Shown: piece by piece, positions 14,130-22,035 of the stretch
Layout: each line of letters opens with the position of its first letter
How positions within the stretch are numbered: position 1 is the stretch's first letter
Assembly: GCA_023247345.1 (NCBI GenBank)
Contig: JAHFGR010000003.1
Span: 1-29,129 of the forward strand
DNA: 29,129 bases
Reading direction: 5' to 3'
Source of the DNA: Microcaldota archaeon
GTDB taxonomy: Archaea > Micrarchaeota > Micrarchaeia > Anstonellales > Bilamarchaeaceae
Program-made: the position numbers and the translations under genes
The notes under the pieces: generated by a model
Databases searched by the model: none
What the model was told of the DNA's origin: nothing
The model's input: the letters and a program-made list of their open reading frames with translations, nothing else

Positions 14130-15107
14130 ATGGCAAAATGGAATTTAGTCGAATCTATTAACGCAACGCTTTCCCAAGAAATGGAATTAAACGATAAAAT
14201 CATAGTAATGGGCGAGGATGTTGGCGTTGATGGCGGAGTATTTCGTGTTACCGATGGTTTGCTTAAGAAATTCGGAGAAAACCGAGTATTCGATACGCCT
14301 CTCGCGGAAAGCGCAATTATCGGAACAGCAATTGGCATGGCCATATACGGCTTAAAACCAGTTACAGAAGTTCAATTTGAAGGTTTTATATTTCCAGCTT
14401 ATGAACAGATTGTATCCCATGTAGCGCGTATTCGCAATCGCTCGCGAGGAAGGTACAAGTGCCCAATAATTCTAAGAGCGCCATATGGTGGCGGAGTAAG
14501 AGCATTAGAACATCATAGCGAAGCGCCAGAAACATTGTACGCGCATGTGCCAGGATTAACAGTTGTTATTCCTTCTGGCCCTCACGATGCAAAAGGTCTG
14601 CTAGCAAATGCATTGCAAAGCGAGGATCCGGTAATATTCTTCGAACCAAAGCGTATCTACCGTGCATTCAAAGAAGAAGTGCCAGAAGAAAGGTATACCA
14701 TCCCATTCGGCCAGGCAAAAATAGTCCAAGAAGGTCATGACGTTACTATAGTTACATACGGCGCAATGGTTCGCGTAAGCATGGAAGCTGCAGAGTTGCT
14801 AAAGGAGAAGAACATCTCCTGTGAAATCGTTGATCTGCGAACAATTTCGCCACTAGACACAGAAACCGTTATAAGTTCGGTCAGGAAAACCGGACGATGC
14901 GTTGTAGTGCATGAAGCCCCGCGCAATTTAGGTGTAGGTGCAGAAGTTATTGCAAGAATAAATGAAAAGGCATTGCTTGACCTCAAGGCGCCAGTTAAGC
15001 GTGTTACTGCCTATGATGTTGTTACTCCGTTGCCAAAATTAGAAGACTTCCATTTCCCGAATGCTGAAAAAGTAGTTAAAGCAGTTAATTATGTTATGGG
15101 GTTCTAA
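14130..15107 (+). CDS. pdhB: 2-oxoacid (pyruvate) dehydrogenase E1 component, beta subunit
   Basis: The 325-residue beta chain completes the ThDP-dependent E1 heterotetramer. Recognisable motifs are MGEDVGVDGGVFRVTDGL (27-44, with the conserved Glu that activates ThDP), FDTPLAESAIIGTAIGMA (54-71), EVQFEGFIFPAYEQI (80-94), HHSEAPE (128-134), and the C-terminal transketolase domain with VTIVTYGAMV, EIVDLRTISPLD and VVHEAPR. Length and motifs match intact family members. It is preceded by a short AGGTGAACAT signal and lies in the same operon as E1-alpha. It ends 38 bases before the convergent orphan gene. Confidence 0.95.
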   Translation: MAKWNLVESINATLSQEMELNDKIIVMGEDVGVDGGVFRVTDGLLKKFGENRVFDTPLAESAIIGTAIGMAIYGLKPVTEVQFEGFIFPAYEQIVSHVARIRNRSRGRYKCPIILRAPYGGGVRALEHHSEAPETLYAHVPGLTVVIPSGPHDAKGLLANALQSEDPVIFFEPKRIYRAFKEEVPEERYTIPFGQAKIVQEGHDVTIVTYGAMVRVSMEAAELLKEKNISCEIVDLRTISPLDTETVISSVRKTGRCVVVHEAPRNLGVGAEVIARINEKALLDLKAPVKRVTAYDVVTPLPKLEDFHFPNAEKVVKAVNYVMGF

Positions 15108-15145
15108 ATTAGACAAAATATTGTCGATAGCTAATGAACTAAGAT

Positions 15146-15751
15146 TCACAAAGCGCCAAAATCTACTAGTGCTTCTGCTACAACATATCTTTTGCCAGCT
15201 TCTAAAAATGAGTTTTCACCTTGACGCCAGTTTTTTAAATCTACCCAGTATTCGACTGAATTATCGATTGCATCTACTTGAACAAATTTATGATTAGCAA
15301 CTGCAAAGCGTGAAGAGTCTGAAATTTTAACTAACCTACATGTTCCTCCTCTTGTCAGGTCTTCAGTAAGCAGACCAAATCTTGTATCTCCGGCGTATGA
15401 ATAAGTTAATGCTACAACAAATGCAGGCGTTATCTCTCCTTCATCTGCAAGATGCTCAAAAGCACCGATTTCGTGTGCTAGCAGATCGGTATCACGCATA
15501 TATTCAAGTTCTCTCATAGATTCTCTTATTGCTAGTTTAACCGCTAAATAAAAAGGATTATTGTCCATTGTAATTAAACCGGCCGGATAAGCTGCCCTGT
15601 TTGTACCTTCTTTACCTGTTACTAAATCTAATCTTTCTTTGGAAGCTCGGTCTTCATGGTGGTTTCTAAGAATATTACTTAATCTAGCCATCTTTGTAGT
15701 ATCAGAAATAATCGCGTTTCTAGCTAATAAAAATCTTTCATGGAAACTCAT
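15146..15751 (-). CDS. Hypothetical protein, 201 residues
   Basis: I do not recognise this protein. It has no signal peptide or membrane segment. It reads as a mixed alpha-beta soluble protein: helical N-terminal half (HERFLLARNAIISDTTKMARLSNILRNH, then AVKLAIRESMRELEYMRDTDLLAHEIGAFEHLADEG) and a strand-rich C-terminal half (CRLVKISDSSRFAVANHKFVQVDAI and VEYWVDLKNW). The ATG at 15751 is preceded by an AT-rich stretch suited to a leaderless promoter. It stands alone on the minus strand, convergent to the E1 operon. Amino-acid composition looks like a real gene, not a shadow frame. Confidence 0.6.
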   Translation of the reverse strand: MSFHERFLLARNAIISDTTKMARLSNILRNHHEDRASKERLDLVTGKEGTNRAAYPAGLITMDNNPFYLAVKLAIRESMRELEYMRDTDLLAHEIGAFEHLADEGEITPAFVVALTYSYAGDTRFGLLTEDLTRGGTCRLVKISDSSRFAVANHKFVQVDAIDNSVEYWVDLKNWRQGENSFLEAGKRYVVAEALVDFGAL

Positions 15752-15852
15752 ATAACCGTAAATTACAATTTAATCAAAACATTTAATAAAGGTATAGAAA
15801 GCATAAAAAACATGATGTTTTAGAATAAATGTAAAGACGTATGAGGTTCTAA

Positions 15853-16113
15853 ATGGCAAACTATACTGGCATTATAGGAATATTGCTTATATTGGGAGGT
15901 TGGGCATATGAGACCTGGGTATCTGTAAAAGCAGGAAAAAGTCCGATTCCACTAAGCCTCGTACTATTATATGGAATAGGGTCAGCATTGCTTGCACTTT
16001 ATGCATTCTCTCTAAATGATTGGATTTTTATGGTGTTGAATATCGTTTTGGTATTTATGATGCTAATAAACATCGCATTGATATTAAAAAATAAAAGGAA
16101 GGAAAGAAAATAG
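15853..16113 (+). CDS. Small three-helix membrane protein, SemiSWEET/PQ-loop-like
   Basis: An 86-residue protein with three membrane helices (about 5-23, 34-53 and 56-77) and a basic tail (KNKRKERK). Length, helix spacing and the pattern PIPLSLVLLYGIGSALLALYAFSLNDWIFMVLNIVLVFMMLINI resemble SemiSWEET sugar transporters and the related lipid-A-biosynthesis N-terminal family. The first-helix proline-glutamine pair of classic PQ-loop proteins is not seen, so the call is tentative. SemiSWEETs act as dimers. It stands alone between the orphan minus-strand gene and the secreted protein gene. Confidence 0.5.
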   Translation: MANYTGIIGILLILGGWAYETWVSVKAGKSPIPLSLVLLYGIGSALLALYAFSLNDWIFMVLNIVLVFMMLINIALILKNKRKERK

Positions 16114-16168
16114 CATTCTTTCACGAAACAATTAGGGAAGGTAAAATAGGATTGAAGTGAAATTTAAT

Positions 16169-17275
16169 CTAAAGCGGAGAATTTGGTGGCTGAGAAACAG
16201 GTTGCGAGGGTGGGTTCGAAGGCGGACTAGCAGTTGGTGGGCTTGGAGGACTAAATTCTTCCTTTGGTTTAAATACTTCTTGATCTTTTCTGCCTCTTGT
16301 TTTAAAGTATAACAAAGCTAGTATCGCAACAACAATAACTCCTATCAGGCTATTTCTTATTAACGGATCTTCTAAAAATGCGAGAAATGATTTCTGTTTT
16401 ACTTCCTCCTCCTTTATCGCAATCTTCTTTTTAACCTCGCCAGGTGTACCTTGGCCAGAAAATACACTATACTCGCCCGATTTTGCAGCAACTATTCCAA
16501 AACCGCTTAAATTGCTTTTTAAAACTTCCGTATGCCCATCAGGATAGCTTATAGTTATATCTTTACCTGCGACCGGCTTACTGCATTGTTCTACTTTTAT
16601 CGGGACGAAATCCCCTACCTTCGCAGATTCGTCGATCGTAATATCATAATTGTCGCAGCATGTACGTCTTACTAGTTTATGATTTTCAATTCTACTGCAG
16701 CTGTCATTATATTTGTCTTTTATTACTGTGCAGTTATTATCTTTACAGAATTCATCTCCTGCGCACGTATCATCAGATTCACAATAGCCTATTGGAGGGG
16801 GTGGCGGAGGAGCTGGGGTCACTTCTGTTTTTGCTTGACAAGAGAATTCACCTTCTCCAAAAACGAAATTTTTCGGGCTTGGTGCCTGATATCCGTATAA
16901 GTCATTATAACCTGGACTTCCTGATTTTGATGCCGAAAGGGTATATCTCTGCTTGTCTACGAATCCCTTTTCGAATATCGCTTCTCCGTTTTCATCAGTA
17001 GTTCGTGATGGCGACCCTATAAATCTACCACCGATAAAAACAGATGCGCCTTGCACAGGCATGCCTCTGGAATCCTTTATCACTGCTTTAATTCCAGTTG
17101 GACATATTAAAGAAACTGAAGAAATTGTTAACATTTCGCATTTTTGTACAGCACAACCTGACGGCTGGTTTACACTGCCACCGCTGTCACCGCTAGGATC
17201 TGCAAAAGAAATATTAACTGAAAAGAAAATTAGAAAGAAAATCGCGAGGATAAAAGTTATTCTTTTTGTTATCAT
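16169..17275 (-). CDS. Secreted, membrane-anchored protein with carboxypeptidase regulatory-like domain
   Basis: A 368-residue surface protein. Residues 1-25 are a signal peptide (FILAIFFLIFFSVNISFA). A beta-sandwich like the carboxypeptidase D regulatory domain follows (about 55-120: GIKAVIKDSRGMPVQGASVFIGG, then TDENGEAIFE), then a Pro linker, a cysteine-rich knot (about 160-215: CESDDTCAGDEFCKDNNC), and a second Ig-like part with KPVAGKDITISYPDGH. A single membrane helix (about 309-325, SLIGVIVVAILALLYF) and a Pro/Ser-rich cytosolic tail end the protein. It is a type I surface protein of unknown role; adhesion or partner contact is possible. It stands alone, divergent from the chromate transporter. 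Confidence 0.68.
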   Translation of the reverse strand: MITKRITFILAIFFLIFFSVNISFADPSGDSGGSVNQPSGCAVQKCEMLTISSVSLICPTGIKAVIKDSRGMPVQGASVFIGGRFIGSPSRTTDENGEAIFEKGFVDKQRYTLSASKSGSPGYNDLYGYQAPSPKNFVFGEGEFSCQAKTEVTPAPPPPPPIGYCESDDTCAGDEFCKDNNCTVIKDKYNDSCSRIENHKLVRRTCCDNYDITIDESAKVGDFVPIKVEQCSKPVAGKDITISYPDGHTEVLKSNLSGFGIVAAKSGEYSVFSGQGTPGEVKKKIAIKEEEVKQKSFLAFLEDPLIRNSLIGVIVVAILALLYFKTRGRKDQEVFKPKEEFSPPSPPTASPPSNPPSQPVSQPPNSPL

Positions 17276-17376
17276 ATTACCATACCGTTACATTACCTAT
17301 TTACTTTAATATTTAAAAATTGGTATTAAAACCTAGAAATAGAAACTTTAATATAATTTAATCTGTTTTTCTATCT

Positions 17377-18507
17377 ATGAATTTAATTCCGCTTTTTCTA
17401 AAATTCCTAAAACTTGGTTTTACCGGTTGGGGTGGTCCGATTGGTCGAATAGCTTTAATGCATGAGGAACTAGTTGTAAAAGAAAAATGGATAGATGAGA
17501 AAAAATTCGGGAAAGTTCTAGTAGTTTATCAAGCATTGCCCGGTCCAGAGGCAACTGAACTTGCATGCTATTTTGGTTATAAAGAAAGAGGCAGAATTGG
17601 CTCAATAGTTTCTGGTTTGGGATTTATGCTACCTGGGTTTATTCTTATGCTCATTGCATCATATCTATATGTAAATTATGGATTAAAGATTCCTGAAGTG
17701 AATGCTGTTCTATATGGGATAAGACCAGTAGTAGCAGCGCTTATCATTCATGCGATTTACAAGCTAGGCAAAGCGAACATAACCGATATTAAACTAGTTG
17801 CAATTGCAGCAATCTCCCTAGTCATATTTCTGTTTACAAAAATTGATTTTCTTATAATATTGGCCGGAGCAGGGTTTGTTTCATTCTTACTTTATAACGT
17901 GAAAATAAAAAGGCCTAGTGCTAAGTCCATCTCGCCTTTTATTTTACCAATATTACAGTTTTATTCGCAGCTTCAATTGCCACAAATTCCTTTACTTTTC
18001 CTGTTATTTCTTAAAGCGGGTTTGCTGACATTTGGAGGGGCATATTCTGTTGTTGCATTCTTGCAGCAAAGTGCTGTATACGAAAATCATTGGTTAACTA
18101 ATGAGCAGTATTTGGACGGGCTGTCAATTGGCGCAGTTATGCCTGCACCAATGGTAATAATAGGTACATTCGTTGGTTATCTGGCTGGTGGAGTAACCGG
18201 AGCGATAATTGCAACTGTTGGAATATTTCTTCCTGCATTTGCATTTACACTTATGGGTTACGAATACATCGAAAAAGCAGTTGATAATAAGAAATTACAA
18301 TTTTTCTTGTTAGGTCTAACTGCATCGGTTATTGGATTAGTGGCGGCAACATGGCTGCAGCTTTTGCCTATTGCAGTTATAGATATCCCGACAATAGCAT
18401 TAGCATTAATAGCGCTTTATTTAATCATAAAAAAATTCAATTTTATAATAACAATCTTAGGAAGCGGAATAATCGGATTGATATTGAAATTTGTTATTCA
18501 TATCTAA
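17377..18507 (+). CDS. chrA: Chromate transporter family protein (ChrA-like)
   Basis: A 376-residue membrane protein with the two homologous CHR halves of the long-chain ChrA family. The N-half signature is GFTGWGGPIGRIALMHEELVVKEKW followed by QALPGPEATELACYFGY; the C-half signature is GLLTFGGAYSVVAFLQQ followed by LSIGAVMPAPMVIIGTFVGYLAGG. Family members export chromate in exchange for sulfate, but many archaeal homologues have no tested substrate. A promoter AGAAACTTTAATATAATT lies about 26 bases before the ATG, so it is leaderless. It ends about 58 bases before E2, which has its own promoter. Confidence 0.92.
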   Translation: MNLIPLFLKFLKLGFTGWGGPIGRIALMHEELVVKEKWIDEKKFGKVLVVYQALPGPEATELACYFGYKERGRIGSIVSGLGFMLPGFILMLIASYLYVNYGLKIPEVNAVLYGIRPVVAALIIHAIYKLGKANITDIKLVAIAAISLVIFLFTKIDFLIILAGAGFVSFLLYNVKIKRPSAKSISPFILPILQFYSQLQLPQIPLLFLLFLKAGLLTFGGAYSVVAFLQQSAVYENHWLTNEQYLDGLSIGAVMPAPMVIIGTFVGYLAGGVTGAIIATVGIFLPAFAFTLMGYEYIEKAVDNKKLQFFLLGLTASVIGLVAATWLQLLPIAVIDIPTIALALIALYLIIKKFNFIITILGSGIIGLILKFVIHI

Positions 18508-18512
18508 GAAAT

Positions 18513-18530
18513 CGAAACCTTAATATAAAT
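18513..18530 (+). promoter_or_regulatory. Promoter (BRE/TATA) of E2
   Basis: CGAAACCTTAATATAAAT has a BRE followed by a TATA box. A start near 18550 would give a short leader with the GGTGATT ribosome-binding site at 18554-18560. It closely resembles the chromate transporter promoter and the E1 operon promoter. Confidence 0.5.
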
Positions 18531-18565
18531 TAACTTTGATTGTTCTCTAATTTGGTGATTTCTCA

Positions 18566-19891
18566 ATGGCTTACGAATTTAAACTTCCAGACTTAGGCGA
18601 AGGTATTCATGAAGGGGAGATTAAGAAATGGCTAGTAAAAGAAGGAGATAAAGTCAAATCAGATCAGCCTATTGCCGAGCTCGAGACAGATAAAGCAGTA
18701 GTTGAAATGCCATCTCCGAAAGGCGGCGTTGTGCTTAAATTATTTGGCAAAGAAGGAGAGAAAATAAAAGTAGGTCAAGTTCTTATTGTTATCGGGCAAG
18801 AAGGCGAAAAATATGAACAGAGGCAGGAAGCAATAGGCAGTAAGCAAGAAGCAATAGGTAGGAAGCATGAAGCTCCTCAAGCCTCAAGCCTACCGCCTAA
18901 ACCAGATGGCCCCAAGTCTCAGACTGAAATAACCATCCCTCAAGAAACTTCTACCGGCAGAGCAATGGCAACCCCATTTGTTCGCAAACTGGCGCGTGAA
19001 CTTGGCGTTGATATTGAAAAAATAAAAGGTACAGGTGAGCATGGAAGAATAAGCGAACAAGATATAAGAAATGCATCAAAAGGCGGATATGATTTCATAA
19101 AGCAGGAAGCAGTAGGCAGTAAGCAAGAAGGGCCTACAATCTATGACCTACCGCCTAAACCAGTTCAACGCATCCCAATAATTATCGAAGGTGAAGTTGA
19201 ACGCTTACCATTTCGCGGGGTTCGCAGAACAGTTGCAGAGCATATGGTTACGAGCATGCAAACTGCTATGCATGTAACGCACGTAGATGAAATTGATGTT
19301 AGCGATTTAGTTCGCATACGCGAGCAGGAAAAAGCATACGCTGAGCAAAAAGGTGTTAAACTAACTTATTTGCCATTTATCATCAAGGCAATTGTTGCTG
19401 CATTGCGCCAATTTCCGGTTTTTAACTCTAGCTTGGATGAAGAGAAAAGCGAGATGGTACTTAAGAAATACTATAATATCGGAATAGCAGTTGATACAGA
19501 AGATGGATTAATTGTTCCTGTGCTAAAAAATGCAGACAAAAAAACAATTATTAATCTTGGGAAAGAAATCGCAGAGCTAGCAGAAAAAGCACGCTCGCGA
19601 AAGCTCACGCTTGACGAGTTGCGAGGCGGTACATTTACAATTACCAACATTGGCAGCATAGGTGGAGTATTCGCAACACCTATTATCAATTATCCTGAAG
19701 TCGCGATCCTTGGCATATATCGAATGCAAGACAAAGTCGCAGTTGTAGAAGATAAAGCAGAGATAAGAAAAATGATGAATATTTCTTTGACATTTGATCA
19801 TCGGGTAATTGATGGTGCGCTTGCTGCGAGATTTGCTGTAACAATAAAAAAGCATTTGGAAGATCCTGGATTGCTGCTTGTGGACGAATAA
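18566..19891 (+). CDS. pdhC: 2-oxoacid dehydrogenase E2 component (dihydrolipoyl acyltransferase)
   Basis: E2 is the core of the complex: it carries the lipoyl arm and transfers the acyl group to CoA. The 441 residues have one lipoyl domain (1-78, lipoyl-Lys43 in ETDKAVVEMP), linker 1 (79-128), an E1/E3-binding domain (130-170, ATPFVRKLARELGVDIEKIKGTGEHGRI), linker 2 (171-208) and the catalytic domain (209-441) with FDHRVIDG (410-417), whose His and Asp are the acyltransfer residues. Both linkers hold the same repeat-encoded peptide: QEAIGSKQEA...LPPKP (87-113) and QEAVGSKQEG...LPPKP (180-199), unlike the Ala/Pro-rich linkers usual in E2. VapB follows after about 80 bases. Confidence 0.95.
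   Translation: MAYEFKLPDLGEGIHEGEIKKWLVKEGDKVKSDQPIAELETDKAVVEMPSPKGGVVLKLFGKEGEKIKVGQVLIVIGQEGEKYEQRQEAIGSKQEAIGRKHEAPQASSLPPKPDGPKSQTEITIPQETSTGRAMATPFVRKLARELGVDIEKIKGTGEHGRISEQDIRNASKGGYDFIKQEAVGSKQEGPTIYDLPPKPVQRIPIIIEGEVERLPFRGVRRTVAEHMVTSMQTAMHVTHVDEIDVSDLVRIREQEKAYAEQKGVKLTYLPFIIKAIVAALRQFPVFNSSLDEEKSEMVLKKYYNIGIAVDTEDGLIVPVLKNADKKTIINLGKEIAELAEKARSRKLTLDELRGGTFTITNIGSIGGVFATPIINYPEVAILGIYRMQDKVAVVEDKAEIRKMMNISLTFDHRVIDGALAARFAVTIKKHLEDPGLLLVDE
18824..18905 (+). repeat. In-frame repeat, copy 1, E2 linker 1
   Basis: The 82-base unit opens with a 28-base block at 18824-18851 and closes with CCTACCGCCTAAACCAG at 18889-18905. Both blocks recur in copy 2, with one mismatch in 28 and none in 17. 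TAGGCAGTA can pair with TACCGCCTA (one mismatch), so the unit forms a hairpin. It codes for residues 87-113. Confidence 0.75.
19103..19163 (+). repeat. In-frame repeat, copy 2, E2 linker 2
   Basis: The 61-base unit has the same opening block (19103-19130) and the same closing CCTACCGCCTAAACCAG (19147-19163) as copy 1 but a shorter middle. It is in the same reading frame and codes for residues 180-199. It lies 279 bases from copy 1, on the other side of the E1/E3-binding domain. Confidence 0.75.
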
Positions 19892-19951
19892 TTAGCGTGT
19901 TATGGGAATCTTTTCAATTTGTCAGGCAAACACATATATTTAAAAATACTT

Positions 19952-19966
19952 TAGTAATAATTACTA
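19952..19966. promoter_or_regulatory. Palindromic operator before vapB
   Basis: TAGTAATAATTACTA is a perfect palindrome (7-bp arms about one base), two bases before the vapB ATG and just after a TATA box (TATATTTAAAAATA, 19935-19948). VapBC complexes repress their own promoters through such sites. Confidence 0.5.
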
Positions 19967-19968
19967 TT

Positions 19969-20226
19969 ATGGGTGTAGCTAAAGTTACTAGAAATTATCA
20001 AGTAACAATTCCTAGAGATGTAAGAATAATGCAAAGTATTCATGTAGGTGACACCATCGTTTTTTCTGTTGAGGGAGAAAGAGTTGAAATTCTAAAATTA
20101 AAGGAAGATATCTTGGAAAAAGCATTTGGGTCATGGAAAGAAATGAAAGAAACTGGTACAGATTATGTTAAGAGAATAAGAACAGAATGGGAGACAAGGG
20201 AAAAGAGAATAAGGCGACAAAAATGA
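19969..20226 (+). CDS. vapB: VapB-like antitoxin, SpoVT/AbrB type
   Basis: An 85-residue protein with an N-terminal swapped-hairpin DNA-binding domain (KVTRNYQVTIPRDVRIMQSIHVGDTIVFSVEGERVEIL, about 5-42) and a charged C-terminal tail that would wrap the toxin. The frame is open from 19897, but ATG 19969 follows a TATA box and palindrome and gives the standard N-terminus. Its stop overlaps the toxin start as ATGA, so the pair is translationally coupled. It is expected to neutralise the PIN toxin and repress the operon. Confidence 0.85.
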   Translation: MGVAKVTRNYQVTIPRDVRIMQSIHVGDTIVFSVEGERVEILKLKEDILEKAFGSWKEMKETGTDYVKRIRTEWETREKRIRRQK

Positions 20227-20597
20227 GCTTAGTTATAGATTCAGATATCTTTATTGATACATTACGAGGGGAAGAAAATGCAGTAGAGTTTATTAGAGGT
20301 GTAGTCAAAGAAGATGTGTTTTTCTCTGCAATAACCGAAACTGAGCTATTGTCTGGTAAAGAATGTGAAGATGATAAGAAAAAAGAGGGCGTTTTGCACG
20401 TTTTGGCGCTTTTTAATAAGGTTATTGTGGATAATAAAGTGGCTCAAATAGCCGGAGATATTCGAAGAAAATATAATGTTTTAACTCCTGATGCAATAAT
20501 AGCCGCAACAGCTTTTTTAACAAATTCAGTGTTAATAACGAGAAACATTAAAGATTTTGAAAAAATCAAAGGTTTACAAGTTAAAAAACCTTATTGA
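20223..20597 (+). CDS. vapC: VapC-like toxin, PIN-domain ribonuclease
   Basis: A 124-residue PIN domain that would cleave RNA. The acidic metal-binding residues are visible: Asp6 in VIDSDIFID, Glu41 in ITETELLSG, Asp90 in LTPDAIIAATA, and Asp111 in TRNIKDFEKI. Nothing is missing, so the toxin looks functional. The start at 20223 overlaps the vapB stop by four bases; a frame-open ATG at 20187 lies inside vapB. It converges with the PEP-utilising gene, 13 bases away. Confidence 0.88.
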   Translation: MSLVIDSDIFIDTLRGEENAVEFIRGVVKEDVFFSAITETELLSGKECEDDKKKEGVLHVLALFNKVIVDNKVAQIAGDIRRKYNVLTPDAIIAATAFLTNSVLITRNIKDFEKIKGLQVKKPY

Positions 20598-20610
20598 TTA
20601 AGCAAATCTT

Positions 20611-22008
20611 CTAGTTCTTCAGTATCCTAACAAATCCATGATTTCCGTCAACTTCTATCAAATCGCCAGTTTTAATTAAGTGAGTTGCATTTCTAGTCCC
20701 AACTATGCAAGGAACCCCGAATTCACGAGAAACAACTGCTGCATGGCACAATATGCCGCCTTCGTTTGTTACAATTGCTGCTGCTCGTTTTATCGCAATT
20801 ATAAAGTCCGGCGATGTCATTGAGGTTACAAGAATCTCTCCTTGCTTAATATTTTTGGCATCATGAGCACTCATTGTTACAAATGCCCTTCCTTTTACTC
20901 TGCCTTTATTTGCGATCGAGCCTTCTATTTCTATTATTTCTTTGGTATGCTGTTTTTGGCCAAATATTTCAACTTTCTTTCTTTCAATTTCATCTTCATC
21001 TATTAGAAATTCGAATTTTGCATCGTTACTATTCCATATTACCATGAAGTGCGCCATTCTTTTTTGTATCAGTTTTTTGTCAAATTTATTTTCGAATATT
21101 TCCCTTGGAATTGTATGTTTCATCTCTTTTAGGCTAAATTCATGATATTTTCCTATTGCTTCCAGTAGTCTATCCACATAGTGGAGCATCTTCATTGTAT
21201 ATTCTTTTCTATAATCCTGAAACCATGCAAAGAATTCCATTAGTTTAACTAGATTCCTTTGCTCTTCATTAAATCCCAACTCGTTCATTGCTTTTTCTTT
21301 TTCTAATACTAGTTCTTCATCTTTTTTCTCTATTTCCAGGAGATATTGTTCTGGATCTGGATATTTTTCTCTAATCTTTTTTAATTCCTCTTCAAAAAAT
21401 TCTTTTCCGAGCACTTCAGTAGTGAAATAATTATTATGTAGCCAAGAATAATTTTTAGCATGTGCTTCTAGTTCTTGATCGCTTTTAATTTGCAATAGAT
21501 CTTCGAATTCTCTACGGGAAAATGATTTCCGAACCGGAGTTGTAAGTAGAGAGAAATCTTTTTTATCTTTTGATAAATCTTCGAGAACCCTTTCTCCGTA
21601 GACGCCAACTGGTTCTGTAACACCCAATAAGAACCATCTAATCCATAAATCGTGCAATTCTCTAAATTTTTTTACTAATTCCTGTTCGCTCATGCCCCCG
21701 GAATTGTTTGAATCTTTCATGAATTGAGCTATTTTTCTAGCTTCTGTGTTTATCTCATCTTCAAATTTGCTCCATCCATTCTTTAAAAAATTTTCAACCA
21801 ATACTCTTCCCATATTATAGAAGTCCTCATTCTCGTTGTTCCAAGAGATAAGGTCATTTTTCCATATACAGATGGTTGTTGGCCAGGGTGTGCCGTGATA
21901 TTTTGTAGTAGGCTCTGCCCATGCTTCCATGCACATAAAAATTGGCGTAATTGTTGCATTTCTTTCCCAATGAAACCAAACGTCTTCTTTTGTAGTCATA
22001 AAAATCAC
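20611..22008 (-). CDS. PEP-utilising enzyme mobile (phosphohistidine) domain protein
   Basis: A 465-residue protein whose last 75-80 residues form the swivelling phosphohistidine domain of PEP synthase, PPDK and enzyme I. It has EILVTSMTSPDF, then TNEGGILCHAAVVSREFGVPCIVG, in which His422 is the phosphorylated residue. The N-terminal 350 residues are helical and charged, with many Trp and Phe, and do not show the ATP-grasp domain or the PEP-binding barrel needed for a complete PEP synthase. Similar short proteins are common in archaea and their partner is not known. Start: ATG 22008, with ATG 21999 (MTTKEDVW) also possible. HD hydrolase gene lies 28 bases upstream on the same strand, so they are probably cotranscribed. 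Confidence 0.78.
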   Translation of the reverse strand: MIFMTTKEDVWFHWERNATITPIFMCMEAWAEPTTKYHGTPWPTTICIWKNDLISWNNENEDFYNMGRVLVENFLKNGWSKFEDEINTEARKIAQFMKDSNNSGGMSEQELVKKFRELHDLWIRWFLLGVTEPVGVYGERVLEDLSKDKKDFSLLTTPVRKSFSRREFEDLLQIKSDQELEAHAKNYSWLHNNYFTTEVLGKEFFEEELKKIREKYPDPEQYLLEIEKKDEELVLEKEKAMNELGFNEEQRNLVKLMEFFAWFQDYRKEYTMKMLHYVDRLLEAIGKYHEFSLKEMKHTIPREIFENKFDKKLIQKRMAHFMVIWNSNDAKFEFLIDEDEIERKKVEIFGQKQHTKEIIEIEGSIANKGRVKGRAFVTMSAHDAKNIKQGEILVTSMTSPDFIIAIKRAAAIVTNEGGILCHAAVVSREFGVPCIVGTRNATHLIKTGDLIEVDGNHGFVRILKN

Positions 22009-22035
22009 TTTAGTAATTCCAATTAATTCTATATT

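Noticed and set aside
15146..15751. A third paralogue of the E1-operon membrane proteins
   Set aside because: It lacks the EHP...RYW and PLE motifs and has no membrane helices.
18824..19163. CRISPR array
   Set aside because: Only two copies with different middles, in frame inside the E2 gene and self-complementary; no regular spacers and no cas genes.
18566..20597. VapBC as part of the E2 operon
   Set aside because: A separate TATA box and palindrome lie directly before vapB, so independent transcription is more likely.
20611..22008. Phosphoenolpyruvate synthase
   Set aside because: Only the phosphohistidine domain is present; ATP-grasp and PEP-binding domains are absent.
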